In this document: positions 16,264 to 24,690 of the stretch, in pieces
Layout of the letters: the number at the start of each line of letters is the position of its first letter
How positions within the stretch are numbered: the first letter of the stretch is position 1
DNA from: a virus
DNA length: 64,000 nt
Reading direction: 5' to 3' (one strand)
IMG/VR virus record: IMGVR_UViG_3300017786_003484
Coordinates: 124,001 to 188,000 of that record
Position numbers and translations under genes: made by a program
The notes under the pieces: generated by a model
Told to the model about the DNA's origin: nothing
Databases searched by the model: none
The model's input: the letters and a program-made list of their open reading frames with translations, nothing else

Positions 16264-16626
16264 ATGGAAGCCGTTTTTCTTTTCTTATTAATATTCAAAC
16301 ATGCCATAGTAGACGTTGGACTACAAAGACACTTGGGTGTACAAAAGAAACACCAATGGCTTAGCCCTAAAGCCCAAATACATTATCTAAGTCACGGTGC
16401 TGGTACTTTTATAGTATTAGTGACACTTGATCCTGCTCTAGCATTAATTGCTGGATTATGTGATTGGATTGCACATTGGCATATTGACTTTACAAAAACT
16501 AACATTAACAACAAATACGAACTAAACAATGCAGATTATGCTTATTGGTGGCTCCTTACTATTGATCAATTATTGCATTACACAACATATTTTCTTATAA
16601 TATATTTTATATTTTTGAATCTTTAA
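16264..16626 (+). CDS. DUF3307-like membrane protein
   Basis: 120 aa from the ATG at 16264; an in-frame ATG at 16192 would overlap the methyltransferase gene by 68 bases and is less likely. Hydrophobic segments with conserved-looking polar residues: FLLIFKHAIVDVGLQ, IHYLSHGAGTFIVL, DWIAHWHIDFTK, TIDQLLHYTTYFLIIYF. The His/Asp pattern in membrane helices matches the DUF3307 family, seen in phages and bacteria, function unknown. A second member is at 34375-34761. Confidence 0.65.
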   Translation: MEAVFLFLLIFKHAIVDVGLQRHLGVQKKHQWLSPKAQIHYLSHGAGTFIVLVTLDPALALIAGLCDWIAHWHIDFTKTNINNKYELNNADYAYWWLLTIDQLLHYTTYFLIIYFIFLNL

Positions 16627-16637
16627 ATGTCTAGTTT

Positions 16638-16674
16638 ATCCTTTATTTTGGTAAATATTGACGTTATAAAGGAT
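16638..16674 (+). promoter_or_regulatory. 9-bp inverted repeat covering the lipase ribosome binding site
   Basis: ATCCTTTAT (16638-16646) pairs perfectly with ATAAAGGAT (16666-16674), whose AAAGGA is the Shine-Dalgarno of the gene at 16682. The 19-nt loop is AT-rich. Suggests translational control, similar in idea to the hairpins at 699-745 and 54529-54549. Confidence 0.5.
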
Positions 16675-16681
16675 TTAAAAT

Positions 16682-17464
16682 ATGCTATCAGAAATGGATT
16701 TTAAGGAGCAATCTCATCTATTTTCGCTCCTAGCGGGTATCGCTTACAAGGATGAAAAACAAGCCACTAAAGAATACAAGAGTCACGGTTTTACTCAAGT
16801 TAAATTTGTTGATGTTGATTCAAGTCAGGCATATGTTATCTGGAACACGAAAGATCTAGTTATATGCTGTCGAGGAACTGAACCAACTGAATTTAAGGAT
16901 ATTGCCGCTGATGTTAGATGTTTTTTAGTTCGGCCAGCTACAGGTCAAAAAGGAAGAGTACACAAAGGATTTAAAGTAAGTGTTGATAGAATCTGGCCTA
17001 GTATTACAAGCACATTAAAATTAAAAAAACAAAAAGTATGGGTTTGTGGACATTCATTAGGAGGTGCTATGGCATGCCTAATAGGAAATCGTTTCCACGA
17101 AATAGAAGACTTACCTTTGGTTGAAGGAGTATTTACTTACGGAGAACCACGGTCAGGTAATAAAAAGTTTGTCAACCATAGTCTTAGTGTACCGCATATT
17201 AGGTGGGTTAATGGTGCTGATATTGTGCCTAAGGTTCCACCGGATATCCTAAACCGATATAAGCATCACGGAGATTTACATTATATGAACCATTGGGGTA
17301 ATGTAAGAACTATGACATATTGGCAAGCAGTAAAGGATCAATGGAGAGGATTTTGGAAAGGAATTGTAAGAGGTAAAATCAATTTTTTTATCAACCACAG
17401 CATTGATAGATATCAAGCAAATTTAGAACGTTATAAGAACGGCGACGAACGCCCTCAAATATAA
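16682..17464 (+). CDS. Class 3 lipase-like alpha/beta hydrolase
   Basis: 260 aa. Lipase_3 features: LVICCRGTEPTEFKDIAADV (the oxyanion RGT strand), VWVCGHSLGGAMA with nucleophile Ser125 in GHSLGG, FTYGEPRSGNKKF, WVNGADIVPKVPP with the catalytic Asp, and INHSIDRY with the catalytic His. No signal peptide is seen, so it acts in the cytoplasm or is released at lysis. It may hydrolyse membrane lipids during infection. Translation may be restricted by a hairpin over its ribosome site. Next gene follows after 19 bases. Confidence 0.85.
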   Translation: MLSEMDFKEQSHLFSLLAGIAYKDEKQATKEYKSHGFTQVKFVDVDSSQAYVIWNTKDLVICCRGTEPTEFKDIAADVRCFLVRPATGQKGRVHKGFKVSVDRIWPSITSTLKLKKQKVWVCGHSLGGAMACLIGNRFHEIEDLPLVEGVFTYGEPRSGNKKFVNHSLSVPHIRWVNGADIVPKVPPDILNRYKHHGDLHYMNHWGNVRTMTYWQAVKDQWRGFWKGIVRGKINFFINHSIDRYQANLERYKNGDERPQI

Positions 17465-17483
17465 AGCAAAGGTAATTCATTAA

Positions 17484-19019
17484 ATGGAACAATCAGAAAC
17501 AGGCAACAAAGATACTGGTGCATCAGCATCAGCAGAAGCAGAGGCTCATGCCGAAGCAAACGCCCACGCAGGAACAGAAGTCACTGATTCAAGTGTTAGT
17601 GCAGAAGCAGGAGCCCATGCAGAAGCAGGAGTATCCGCTGGTGCAGATGGCGAAGCTCATGCAACTCAAGGAGCATTGAGTGAAACTGCCGAAGGTAGTG
17701 CCGGTGTTAGTGCAACTGCTGAAGTAACTGCAGAAGCATATGCCGGAGCAGGGTTTGATGGTAGCGACGCTAGTATTGGAGCAGGTGCTATGGTTGAAGC
17801 AAGAGCAGAAACAGAAGCTCATGTAGATGGTAGTGCAGAAGCCACAGTTGATGCTGGACCATTAGGAGATGTTACTCTTGCCGGAGCAGAAGGCGAAGCT
17901 CATGCTGGAGCATATGCAGAAACTCATGCCGGTGTAGAAGCTCATGCAAGTGTTGGAGAACATGGTGTTGATGTTGGCGGTGGAGCAATAGCAGGCGCAA
18001 GCACAGGAGTTGATGCTGGTGCATCAGGTACAATAGACACTCCAATTGGATCAGTTGGCGGAGAAGCCGAAGCAGGAGTTAGTGTTGGTACACAAGTAGG
18101 TATAGAAGGCGAAGGTCATGCAACAATGAATGATGGTGTTGCAAGTGTAGGTGTTAGTGGCAAGGCCGCAGTACTAGCAGGAATAGATGCAGACTTAAAT
18201 GTTGAAGTTGATCTCAATCCAATTCTTGATATTAGTAAATGTACATATAATGTAATTACTCATCCAAACGAAGCAATTTCTGAAGCTAGAAATATTATGT
18301 CTGATGCAGAAAAACAGGTAGACTCTGCAATGGCCAATGCTGAAAAAATGAAGAATGCAACTATTAAAGCCGCAAACGATGAAGCAGACAGAGTTAAGAA
18401 AGAAGCAACCAGAGAACTAAAAGCAACAGAAGAACATTGTCAAGGTGTAATTGCTGGTGCTCAAAGAGCTCTAAATGAAGCCGCTGAAGAAACAGCAAGA
18501 CTGGCGGCCGAACAAGCACAGAAAGCAAAAGAAGCCGCTGAATTGGCCGCAAAGCAAGCCGCGGATCAAGCACAGAAACAGGCCGCTGAAGCCGCCCACA
18601 GAGCTGAAATGGTTAAGCAGAAAGCCGCTGAACAAGCCGCTAAAGCACAAGCCGAAGCTCAACGTGCCGCAGAGTTAGCTCAACAGCAAGCACTTCAAGC
18701 TCGTAGACAAGCAGAAGCACAAGCACAAGCCGCCGCAAATGCCGCTCAAAGATCTGCAAATGCCGCAAAGGATGCCGCTAAAAAATCTGGTAGAAAGATT
18801 AAGAAATTCTTTAGTGATATTAGAGTAAAAGAAAATATTAAATTAGAGAACGTTGATGCTGTTACAGGACTTTCATGGTATTCATATAATTATGTTTGGG
18901 ATAGCGAAGTAAGACAAACAGGTGTTATGGCTCAAGACTTATTAGGTACAAAATATCAAGATGCTGTTAGTGTCCATCATGGACATTTTGTAGTTGATTA
19001 TAGTAAACTTCCTAACTAG
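17484..19019 (+). CDS. Repetitive Ala/Glu/His/Gly-rich protein with C-terminal S74-type chaperone domain
   Basis: 511 aa. Residues about 1-250 are a low-complexity array of AxAxAHAEA-type repeats with Gly turns; about 270-445 is an Ala/Lys/Glu-rich helix, almost certainly a long coiled coil (AEQAQKAKEAAELAAKQAADQ and similar); residues about 450-511 hold SDIRVKENIK, GLSWYSYNY, TGVMAQDLLG, AVSVHHG and VDYSKL, the pattern of the Peptidase_S74 intramolecular chaperone found at the end of phage tail spikes and fibres. This looks like a fibrous virion or surface protein. The chaperone is short, so self-cleavage is uncertain. Confidence 0.7.
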   Translation: MEQSETGNKDTGASASAEAEAHAEANAHAGTEVTDSSVSAEAGAHAEAGVSAGADGEAHATQGALSETAEGSAGVSATAEVTAEAYAGAGFDGSDASIGAGAMVEARAETEAHVDGSAEATVDAGPLGDVTLAGAEGEAHAGAYAETHAGVEAHASVGEHGVDVGGGAIAGASTGVDAGASGTIDTPIGSVGGEAEAGVSVGTQVGIEGEGHATMNDGVASVGVSGKAAVLAGIDADLNVEVDLNPILDISKCTYNVITHPNEAISEARNIMSDAEKQVDSAMANAEKMKNATIKAANDEADRVKKEATRELKATEEHCQGVIAGAQRALNEAAEETARLAAEQAQKAKEAAELAAKQAADQAQKQAAEAAHRAEMVKQKAAEQAAKAQAEAQRAAELAQQQALQARRQAEAQAQAAANAAQRSANAAKDAAKKSGRKIKKFFSDIRVKENIKLENVDAVTGLSWYSYNYVWDSEVRQTGVMAQDLLGTKYQDAVSVHHGHFVVDYSKLPN

Positions 19020-19027
19020 GAATTTTT
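19009..19027. terminator. Short hairpin between convergent genes
   Basis: TTCCTA (19009-19014) and TAGGAA (19017-19022) followed by TTTTT, located where the S74 gene and the minus-strand gene converge. The stem is short (effective 4-6 bp). Confidence 0.35.
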
Positions 19028-19713
19028 AGGTTGGCCCATGGTTGTTGAAATCTTATTGATAAAAGCAATCGTGGGCTTTTACCATCCCAATTAATAGAAT
19101 GTAAGATATCAGTTCTAACAAAAGAAGATTCTTGATTTAACTTGGCTAAAGTATTGCATTTGAAATCCGGATCTCCTAATAATTTATATTGTCCAGCTCT
19201 ACTTTTTTCAGCACCACCTTTGGCTTGTAAACGTTTAGCAGGAACACCATTAGGTCTTGGAAATTCAGCAACACGAACCTTCCAATGATCTCTATCACAA
19301 TTCCACCAAAACATCTCTTGGTCTTCGTCGCCATTTAATAAAACATTAAAGCGAACTGGTATATCATATTTGTCTCCGGTATATCTATCAGGACCAGTAG
19401 TATCAATATGTGGATTACCACGAGGATCTTCTAAAGGTTCGTTAAGTGACTTATAAATGAAGAAATTTACCTCTCCATCTTCTAGTCCATATGTTTTTGT
19501 AAAGGCATTAATTTCAGCATATGCTTTTGACTCTTTCCAAGCCTGTATCATATCAGGTTCCGGTGTTATTAATGCCGCTGAAAGAGGAGCATTATCTTGG
19601 TAGTCTTGAACCATTGGTTTGGTTATTTCCTGAGCCCACGACCAGGCTTCAGGTGAAAGTTTAAAAGAAACGGTTAAATAAGGTTGCTCCATACCAATAT
19701 TTATGGTTGACAT
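19012..19713 (-). CDS. HxD-motif oxygenase-like protein
   Basis: 233 aa. GNPHIDTTGPDRYTGD (HxD), DIPVRFNVLLNGDEDQEMFWWNC (RxN strand), and FVRTDILHSINWDGKSPRLLLSIRF with the distal His and Arg. Same plan as the proteins at 1468 and 10199. The W-W-N-C and W-W-K-T strands after RxN are shared between this protein and the one at 10199. Fe(II)/2OG-type beta-helix fold inferred, substrate unknown. Its start codon region overlaps the promoter of the divergent tRNA-Gly. Confidence 0.62.
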   Translation of the reverse strand: MSTINIGMEQPYLTVSFKLSPEAWSWAQEITKPMVQDYQDNAPLSAALITPEPDMIQAWKESKAYAEINAFTKTYGLEDGEVNFFIYKSLNEPLEDPRGNPHIDTTGPDRYTGDKYDIPVRFNVLLNGDEDQEMFWWNCDRDHWKVRVAEFPRPNGVPAKRLQAKGGAEKSRAGQYKLLGDPDFKCNTLAKLNQESSFVRTDILHSINWDGKSPRLLLSIRFQQPWANLKIPS

Positions 19714-19735
19714 TATAGATAATATACCATATAAT
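19707..19735 (+). promoter_or_regulatory. Consensus sigma70 promoter for tRNA-Gly
   Basis: TTGACA (19707-19712), 17-nt spacer, TATAAT (19730-19735): both boxes match consensus perfectly. The tRNA begins 10 bases later. The -35 box overlaps the first codons of the divergent minus-strand gene. Confidence 0.8.
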
Positions 19736-19745
19736 AGTAAAATAA

Positions 19746-19819
19746 GCGGGTATTGTGTAGTGGTAAGACCTTAGCCTTCCAAGCTAATGACAGGAGTTCG
19801 ATTCTCCTTACCCGCTCCA
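19746..19819 (+). tRNA. tRNA-Gly (anticodon UCC)
   Basis: 74 nt: acceptor GCGGGTA/TACCCGC, short D-arm, anticodon stem TTAGC/GCTAA with loop CTTCCAA (TCC), T-arm GGAG-TTCGATT-CTCC, discriminator T and encoded CCA. Reads GGA, common in these genes. Confidence 0.94.
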
Positions 19820-19835
19820 ACTATGAGGAATAAAA

Positions 19836-20114
19836 ATGATTGGTTCAAAAGATATAGTCCATATTGATGTGGGCATTGATAAAAGAGAAGGCAAATGGCT
19901 AGGAGAATGGACACCTAAGAATCCTGATGCTGTCGCACAATTATATAATGAGGAGCCTTCAACTCATCATATTACAGCCAACAGGCGTGAGGAACTTGAA
20001 CGTAAACTTGAGAAAGCATTACGTCTTGCTTTTCCTAAAGCAAATTATATAGTTCAGCATCGTGAATCGTTGACAGAAGCACAAGATCCTTTAACAGGTT
20101 ATATCAATGCGTGA
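19836..20114 (+). CDS. Small protein, unknown function
   Basis: 92 aa, AGGAA ribosome site directly behind tRNA-Gly. Begins with strands IVHIDVGIDKREGKW and then a long charged helix (NRREELERKLEKALRLAFPKA). No family recognised. The end overlaps the start of the next gene by eight bases, and both are probably transcribed with the tRNA. Confidence 0.5.
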   Translation: MIGSKDIVHIDVGIDKREGKWLGEWTPKNPDAVAQLYNEEPSTHHITANRREELERKLEKALRLAFPKANYIVQHRESLTEAQDPLTGYINA

Positions 20115-20373
20115 TACCAACCATGAAAAGATAGGTATTAGGATAATGCGTTCTTTAATGGGATGGTTGATGGTATTTGGTACAATTGGTTTACTTCTAG
20201 GTTCTCAAATTTGGGTATGGGAAAATTATAGTGCCACTCCTGGATTATTGGTACTATTTGAAGGTTTATGGTGTATTGGATCTGCTATATTTTTAGGTAT
20301 AATCGTATCAGCCGCTGAAAAAAGTTTACCTTTAGGCAAAATTAATTTACAACCTCTTGATAAACAAGACTAA
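20107..20373 (+). CDS. Small two-helix membrane protein
   Basis: 88 aa with two hydrophobic segments (about residues 18-37, LMVFGTIGLLLGSQIWVW, and 47-66, LFEGLWCIGSAIFLGIIV) flanked by polar ends. No family recognised. Overlaps the upstream gene; followed by a sigma70-type promoter for the next operon. Confidence 0.5.
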   Translation: MRDTNHEKIGIRIMRSLMGWLMVFGTIGLLLGSQIWVWENYSATPGLLVLFEGLWCIGSAIFLGIIVSAAEKSLPLGKINLQPLDKQD

Positions 20374-20400
20374 TTTTTCCTACTATTTTCAACAAAAAGG

Positions 20401-20429
20401 TTGACCTTTGGGCCTGTTTGTCATATACT
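20401..20429 (+). promoter_or_regulatory. Sigma70-type promoter, member of a near-identical family
   Basis: TTGACC (20401-20406), 17-nt spacer, TATACT (20424-20429). From GGTTGAC to TTAGG it is almost base-for-base the same as the promoter at 32517. Drives the LPD29-like gene at 20470. Confidence 0.78.
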
Positions 20430-20469
20430 GTATATAATAAGAAATTAGGTTAATTAGGAGATACATTAT

Positions 20470-20982
20470 ATGGCTTATTTAAGTGCAAAAGATACCCAAG
20501 CAATTAGAAAAGAACTTAAAGTACAATTTCCAGAGTTTAGATTTAATGTTAGCAAAAGATCAGGTGGTGCCTGTATTGTAACTATAACAAGCGGTCCTAC
20601 TGATTTCTCAGATATTTACAGACAAGATGCATATGGAGATGACGGCTATTGTCAAGTTAATGTTTATCATATAAAAGGAGACAATTATAATAAGCATACA
20701 GAATTCTTAGCAGATGTTCTTAACGTGATTAAAACTGCTCCTGCAAAAGGAGAAGGTTTTCATAAAGGTAGAGGTTGGTTTGATGAGTCAGATAGTATGT
20801 CTGACTATTTCCATACTGCTTTTTATATTGATTTAAACATTGGACAATACTCAAAGCCTTATGTGCAAAGTGGTTGTGCAAAAAAAGCTCCTACTAAAGA
20901 AGTAAAAACTTTAGAACAATTAGTTGGTGCTGAAATGGCTTCAACCTTAAGAGAACTTGCAATGGTTAAGGAAAACGTATAA
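20470..20982 (+). CDS. LPD29-like protein
   Basis: 170 aa. Starts AYLSAKDTQAIRKELKVQFPEFRFNVSKRSGGACIVTITSGP, closely following the pattern of the 'large polyvalent protein-associated domain 29' (xYLSxxETAKLxRxxLKxxFPxxKFSVRxxxxx-hydrophobic strand-GP). The second half has GRGWFDESDSMSDYFHTAFYIDL. LPD29 occurs in phage and plasmid proteins with unknown role. Has its own promoter and overlaps the lipoprotein gene start (TAATG). Confidence 0.6.
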   Translation: MAYLSAKDTQAIRKELKVQFPEFRFNVSKRSGGACIVTITSGPTDFSDIYRQDAYGDDGYCQVNVYHIKGDNYNKHTEFLADVLNVIKTAPAKGEGFHKGRGWFDESDSMSDYFHTAFYIDLNIGQYSKPYVQSGCAKKAPTKEVKTLEQLVGAEMASTLRELAMVKENV

Positions 20983-21941
20983 TGAATATTAATTTTAAAA
21001 ATATTGCATTAGCAATTACTTCGGTAGCAGTTCTTAGTGCATGTCAAACAACTAATTCACTAGCAGTTAATAACGAAACATCTGCTATACAGTATGATGG
21101 TAAAGCAGTTACTAATAATAATGTATCTGTTATGCCTGGATATGCTCATTATATGAAACTAAATCCTTTGAAATCTCAAATTCCAAGTTATGACGGTAAA
21201 GGTTTACTTGCCGCAAGTTGGAATCCTTCCGATGATGTTGCTAATAATCCAACTATTGTTATAATGCATGGTGGACATGGCGTTGGTAGCGGTATGTGGA
21301 TTAAAGCAAGAGATCTAAAGCAACGTATTAATGCCAACGTATTACTTCTTGATAGTTTTATGTCACGTGATATGCCTAATAATTGGGATAGAGGTGTAGA
21401 AGCTGATGCAATCGTTCGTACATTTGATGTTATTGCAGTTGGTAAATGGTTAAAGACACAAGGGTCTGATCCTAGCAAAACTTATATGATGGGCGGTTCA
21501 CAAGGTGGATGGACAACTCTTAAGGCAATGTCTGCAGGAGCAACTCAACTTGCTGAAGTAAAGCCTCTTTATGCAGGTGGTATTGCATACTATCCTGTTT
21601 GCGACAACTACAATCGTAATGGTAACCTAAGAGCAGGACAACGATTTGTTTCGTTAGCAAAGAATGGTTTCTGGGGACCTGTACTACTTCTAACTGGTGA
21701 TGAGGACTATGCTACTCGTATTGAAGATTGTCAACAGTCTGTAGTTGAACATGCCACTAAGCATGTTAGGTTTGAAAGAGGAACACATGGTTGGGAAATC
21801 CGTTGGAGAGAAAACGGAGAGATGAACAAGGATGGTTCTTGTAAGTGGTCTGGTAACAAAAACTTTAAGATGTGTTATGATGCCAAGCACACTACTGAAA
21901 TGTATATTGAAATGACTAAATTTATAAATGGAGCAAAATAA
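20982..21941 (+). CDS. Secreted lipoprotein alpha/beta hydrolase
   Basis: 319 aa. N-terminal signal with lipobox VLSAC (Cys21), so it is lipid-anchored outside the cytoplasmic membrane. Alpha/beta hydrolase motifs follow: VIMHGGHGVGSG (oxyanion loop), YMMGGSQGGWTTL with Ser173 as nucleophile, LLLTGDEDYATR (acid), and RGTHGWEIRW (His). Resembles dienelactone-hydrolase-type esterases. Coupled by TAATG to the LPD29-like gene and to the beta-lactamase-like gene after it. A phage-encoded periplasmic or outer-membrane esterase is unusual; it may alter the host envelope. Confidence 0.8.
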   Translation: MNINFKNIALAITSVAVLSACQTTNSLAVNNETSAIQYDGKAVTNNNVSVMPGYAHYMKLNPLKSQIPSYDGKGLLAASWNPSDDVANNPTIVIMHGGHGVGSGMWIKARDLKQRINANVLLLDSFMSRDMPNNWDRGVEADAIVRTFDVIAVGKWLKTQGSDPSKTYMMGGSQGGWTTLKAMSAGATQLAEVKPLYAGGIAYYPVCDNYNRNGNLRAGQRFVSLAKNGFWGPVLLLTGDEDYATRIEDCQQSVVEHATKHVRFERGTHGWEIRWRENGEMNKDGSCKWSGNKNFKMCYDAKHTTEMYIEMTKFINGAK

Positions 21942-23074
21942 TGAATAGTAAATTTATATTTGGTACCTTAACAGTTTTAACAACTGTTTGGGTTGTTTCG
22001 GGTGTTGTACAAAGTGCATTAGCAAAAGAAGCAAAGGTAAACGTTGTCCGTACTACAGGAGGCAATGCAGTAGAGTTTCCTAACGTTCATTTACAAAGTG
22101 GTATGGGAAGAAACCTGCTTCAACCTTTCAATGAAGAACTGCAAACAACACATGACATAAAATCAGCAGACAGAGCTCAACGAATGATGGAACGAAACAG
22201 TTCAGCTCTTACTGGATTATTAATTAATAAAGGACGTATTGTATTTGAAGGTTATAGAGAACCAGCTAGGCGCAATAGCAAAATGCATAGTATGTCAATG
22301 TCAAAGAGTCTAACTGCTCTTGTAATTGGTAACCTATATTGTGACGGCAAGATCAATAGCCTCGATGATAAAGCAGTAAAATATGCTCCTCAATTAGAAG
22401 GAACTCCATATGGAGATACTTCAATCCGTAATCTACTAATGATGGCTAGTGGTATAAAGAAGCTTGGCAGTCACGGACAGCCTAAACATAAAACTTATGT
22501 TAGGATGAGGAATCAGCGAGCAACTGGATTGTTTATGCTAAAAGGACACACAAGACAATATGAAGAAGGAACCAATCATCTTTATAACTCAGGAGATACA
22601 TTAGCATTATCTCAAGTAATGGAGTCAATGGGAGGACTAGTTAATAACTTTAATTTTTATATTTGGTCTAGGATTGGTACTGAAACAGGTGGATCCTGGA
22701 TGGTGGATAAACGGGGTCAGCCAATTGCCTTTGCTGGATTTAATGCAAGTCTAAGAGACTGGGGTAAACTTGGAATGTATACAATAGATATGGTAAAAGG
22801 CCGAGGCGGTTCGTGTATGCAAGAATTTGCTACAGACATGAACTCTAAGCAAATTAGGAATGAGAGGCGTCCGGGAGAAGCAGGAAGAGCATTCTCGCAC
22901 TATGGTTACCAAACTTGGATTATGCAAAATGGAAATGCATGGTGGATTGGCTATGGCGGACAACGAGTAGGATTAAATTTTGAATTAGAAAAAGTAATGG
23001 TAGTACATAGTTACATTGAAAACTATATGACTGAAGCACATGACGTGTTTAATTATTTTGCAGATTGGGATTAA
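21941..23074 (+). CDS. Exported serine hydrolase, class C beta-lactamase-like
   Basis: 377 aa. N-terminal hydrophobic signal (FIFGTLTVLTTVWVVSGVV, then SALA for cleavage). MHSMSMSKSLTALVIG contains SxxK (Ser119-Lys122), and NHLYNSGDTLALSQ is the second Tyr-containing motif of beta-lactamase/esterase-type serine hydrolases; YGYQTWI and WWIGYGGQR form the C-terminal substrate strand. Closest in look to 6-aminohexanoate-dimer-hydrolase-type amidases/esterases rather than true AmpC. Together with the preceding lipoprotein it forms a pair of extracytoplasmic hydrolases. Confidence 0.78.
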   Translation: MNSKFIFGTLTVLTTVWVVSGVVQSALAKEAKVNVVRTTGGNAVEFPNVHLQSGMGRNLLQPFNEELQTTHDIKSADRAQRMMERNSSALTGLLINKGRIVFEGYREPARRNSKMHSMSMSKSLTALVIGNLYCDGKINSLDDKAVKYAPQLEGTPYGDTSIRNLLMMASGIKKLGSHGQPKHKTYVRMRNQRATGLFMLKGHTRQYEEGTNHLYNSGDTLALSQVMESMGGLVNNFNFYIWSRIGTETGGSWMVDKRGQPIAFAGFNASLRDWGKLGMYTIDMVKGRGGSCMQEFATDMNSKQIRNERRPGEAGRAFSHYGYQTWIMQNGNAWWIGYGGQRVGLNFELEKVMVVHSYIENYMTEAHDVFNYFADWD

Positions 23075-23343
23075 TGGAAGAAGTTTTAATAAAAATATTA
23101 AACATGGGAGACCCTGATGACTGGGATTTATATGCCAACTTAGCAATAGGCGAATGGACCAAGTCAGATGAATATGCAAAAATTAAAGCATATGGATTAA
23201 CGGCTCAATCCTACAAGTACTTAGAACAAAATAGCTGGGGAGGTGATTATAATCTCTCCGGCTGTGGTGTATATTGCTTAGATTATGATCCTAAAGATCT
23301 TATGATGGCAAAATTAGCAGGTGTAATTCCACATTACGGTTAA
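23074..23343 (+). CDS. Small protein, unknown function
   Basis: 89 aa from the ATG overlapping the upstream stop (TAATG). Contains MGDPDDWDLYANLAIGEW, then YLEQNSWGGDYNLSGCGVYCLDYDPKDL with two cysteines four residues apart. No family recognised. Last gene of the 20470-23343 operon. Confidence 0.5.
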   Translation: MEEVLIKILNMGDPDDWDLYANLAIGEWTKSDEYAKIKAYGLTAQSYKYLEQNSWGGDYNLSGCGVYCLDYDPKDLMMAKLAGVIPHYG

Positions 23344-23395
23344 ACCTGCAACTTATTCGACAGTAAGTAATTTATTAAACAAAAGGAGGAACAAT

Positions 23396-24001
23396 ATGTT
23401 CTCATTTAAAGACGTAGATAAAAGTATGCTATTAAAACTAGTAGCATTACATGTTTTAGTTATTGTAGTTAGTAATGCCTTAGTTAGTATTCCAGTTGAA
23501 ATTTTTGGTGTTAAACTAACATGGGCGGCATTTACTTTTCCACTAGTGGTATTAGCAACTGATTTGACAGTACGACTATTAGGAAAGGAAATTGCTCGAA
23601 GTACAATTACCGCGGCATATCCGCTGGCTATTATTGGATCTATTCTAGTAGTACTAGCAGAAGGTGCTCCTACAAGTGTAGCACTTCGTATTGGTTTTGC
23701 CAGTGCAACAGCCTATGCAGTAGGTACAATGCTTGACGTATATGTATTCCAACATATTAGAGAAAAGTTAGTAGACAACTGGTGGTTAGCACCGGCTGTA
23801 TCAACAGTAGCCGCTAACGTTATTGACACTTATGCATTCTTTGCAGTAGCCTTTCACAATTCAGCAGACGAGTATATGTCAGCAAACTGGATGGAAGTAG
23901 CAGGTTCGCAAGTCATAATTAAGATTGCAGTAGGACTAATTGTCTTCCTACCAGCTTATGGTGTATTACTAAGACACCTTAAAAATAAAGTAGAAGGATA
24001 A
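23396..24001 (+). CDS. VUT-family (YhhQ-like) queuosine-precursor transporter
   Basis: 201 aa with five to six membrane helices and a strong AAAAGGAGG ribosome site. The succession PVEIFGVKLTWAAFTFPLVVLATDLTVRLLGKEIAR, GFASATAYAVGTMLDVYVFQHIR, WWLAPAVSTVAANVIDTYAFFAVAF is the VUT/YhhQ signature (FPl.f..tDl, G...D.......R, s.lD...F..iaf). YhhQ imports preQ0/preQ1 for tRNA queuosine; phage YhhQ proteins are linked to 7-deazaguanine DNA modification. A QueC-like enzyme is at 59395, but no DpdA/TGT is in this window. Confidence 0.85.
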   Translation: MFSFKDVDKSMLLKLVALHVLVIVVSNALVSIPVEIFGVKLTWAAFTFPLVVLATDLTVRLLGKEIARSTITAAYPLAIIGSILVVLAEGAPTSVALRIGFASATAYAVGTMLDVYVFQHIREKLVDNWWLAPAVSTVAANVIDTYAFFAVAFHNSADEYMSANWMEVAGSQVIIKIAVGLIVFLPAYGVLLRHLKNKVEG

Positions 24002-24005
24002 ACGT

Positions 24006-24689
24006 ATGAGCTTAAATACAGATGGTTTATTTTTAGCACCAGCTAATCCTCAACTGTCAAAGTATGATGGGGTTAAACTTCCTCCGTTAGTTATACCGGA
24101 CGGAAGTGGCCCCTGGGCTCTGCGATATATCTGGGTAAAGCATAAAACTAAAAACGATGAATTTGTAAAAAATTATTTTAACAAAGGAAATAATGCAACA
24201 GGTTCCGGACTAAATTTAAGAAAACAAACATCTCACATGAAAGAGACAGCATGGAATCCTCATAACAATATTTTTGATACTAGCAGAGAAAACGGTAACT
24301 TGATTTGGAGAGTTAAAGTACATAATCATTTAGCCGATACGATTGATTATATTGAGATATGGCGTAGCAAAGAAATTATTAAAGAAACATTTGGTGTTAA
24401 AAAAGGCGACACTACAAAAAATGATGTTCCTGTAACCGAATCAGAAAGTAAATCAGATTTAGCAAGATCTGCAGAAGAAATTATTACATTAAGAAAAGGA
24501 TTAGAAGAAGCAGGTTTTGAGCCAAGAGCTTGGTCTACCTTTCCTAATGTCCATCCAATTGTTGCAATGAGATGGTATCTTTACTTTTTAGACAGACGAA
24601 ATGGAAATAAGCAATGTGTTATAAACACACCTTATAATAAAAAATTAAACGATTGGGAACCTTTTAAAAATAACAAAGGAGTTAATTAA
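24006..24689 (+). CDS. Phage protein, unknown function
   Basis: 227 aa, AAGGA ribosome site. It is not recognised. N-terminal third rich in Pro and aromatic residues ([20 protein letters not shown]), a polar middle with [17 protein letters not shown], a Ser/Asp/Lys-rich linker (about residues 135-155) and a helix-rich end with [19 protein letters not shown]. No signal peptide or cysteine cluster. Placed between the YhhQ-like transporter and clpP; the next gene starts one base after its stop. Confidence 0.5.
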   Translation: MSLNTDGLFLAPANPQLSKYDGVKLPPLVIPDGSGPWALRYIWVKHKTKNDEFVKNYFNKGNNATGSGLNLRKQTSHMKETAWNPHNNIFDTSRENGNLIWRVKVHNHLADTIDYIEIWRSKEIIKETFGVKKGDTTKNDVPVTESESKSDLARSAEEIITLRKGLEEAGFEPRAWSTFPNVHPIVAMRWYLYFLDRRNGNKQCVINTPYNKKLNDWEPFKNNKGVN

Positions 24690-24690
24690 A

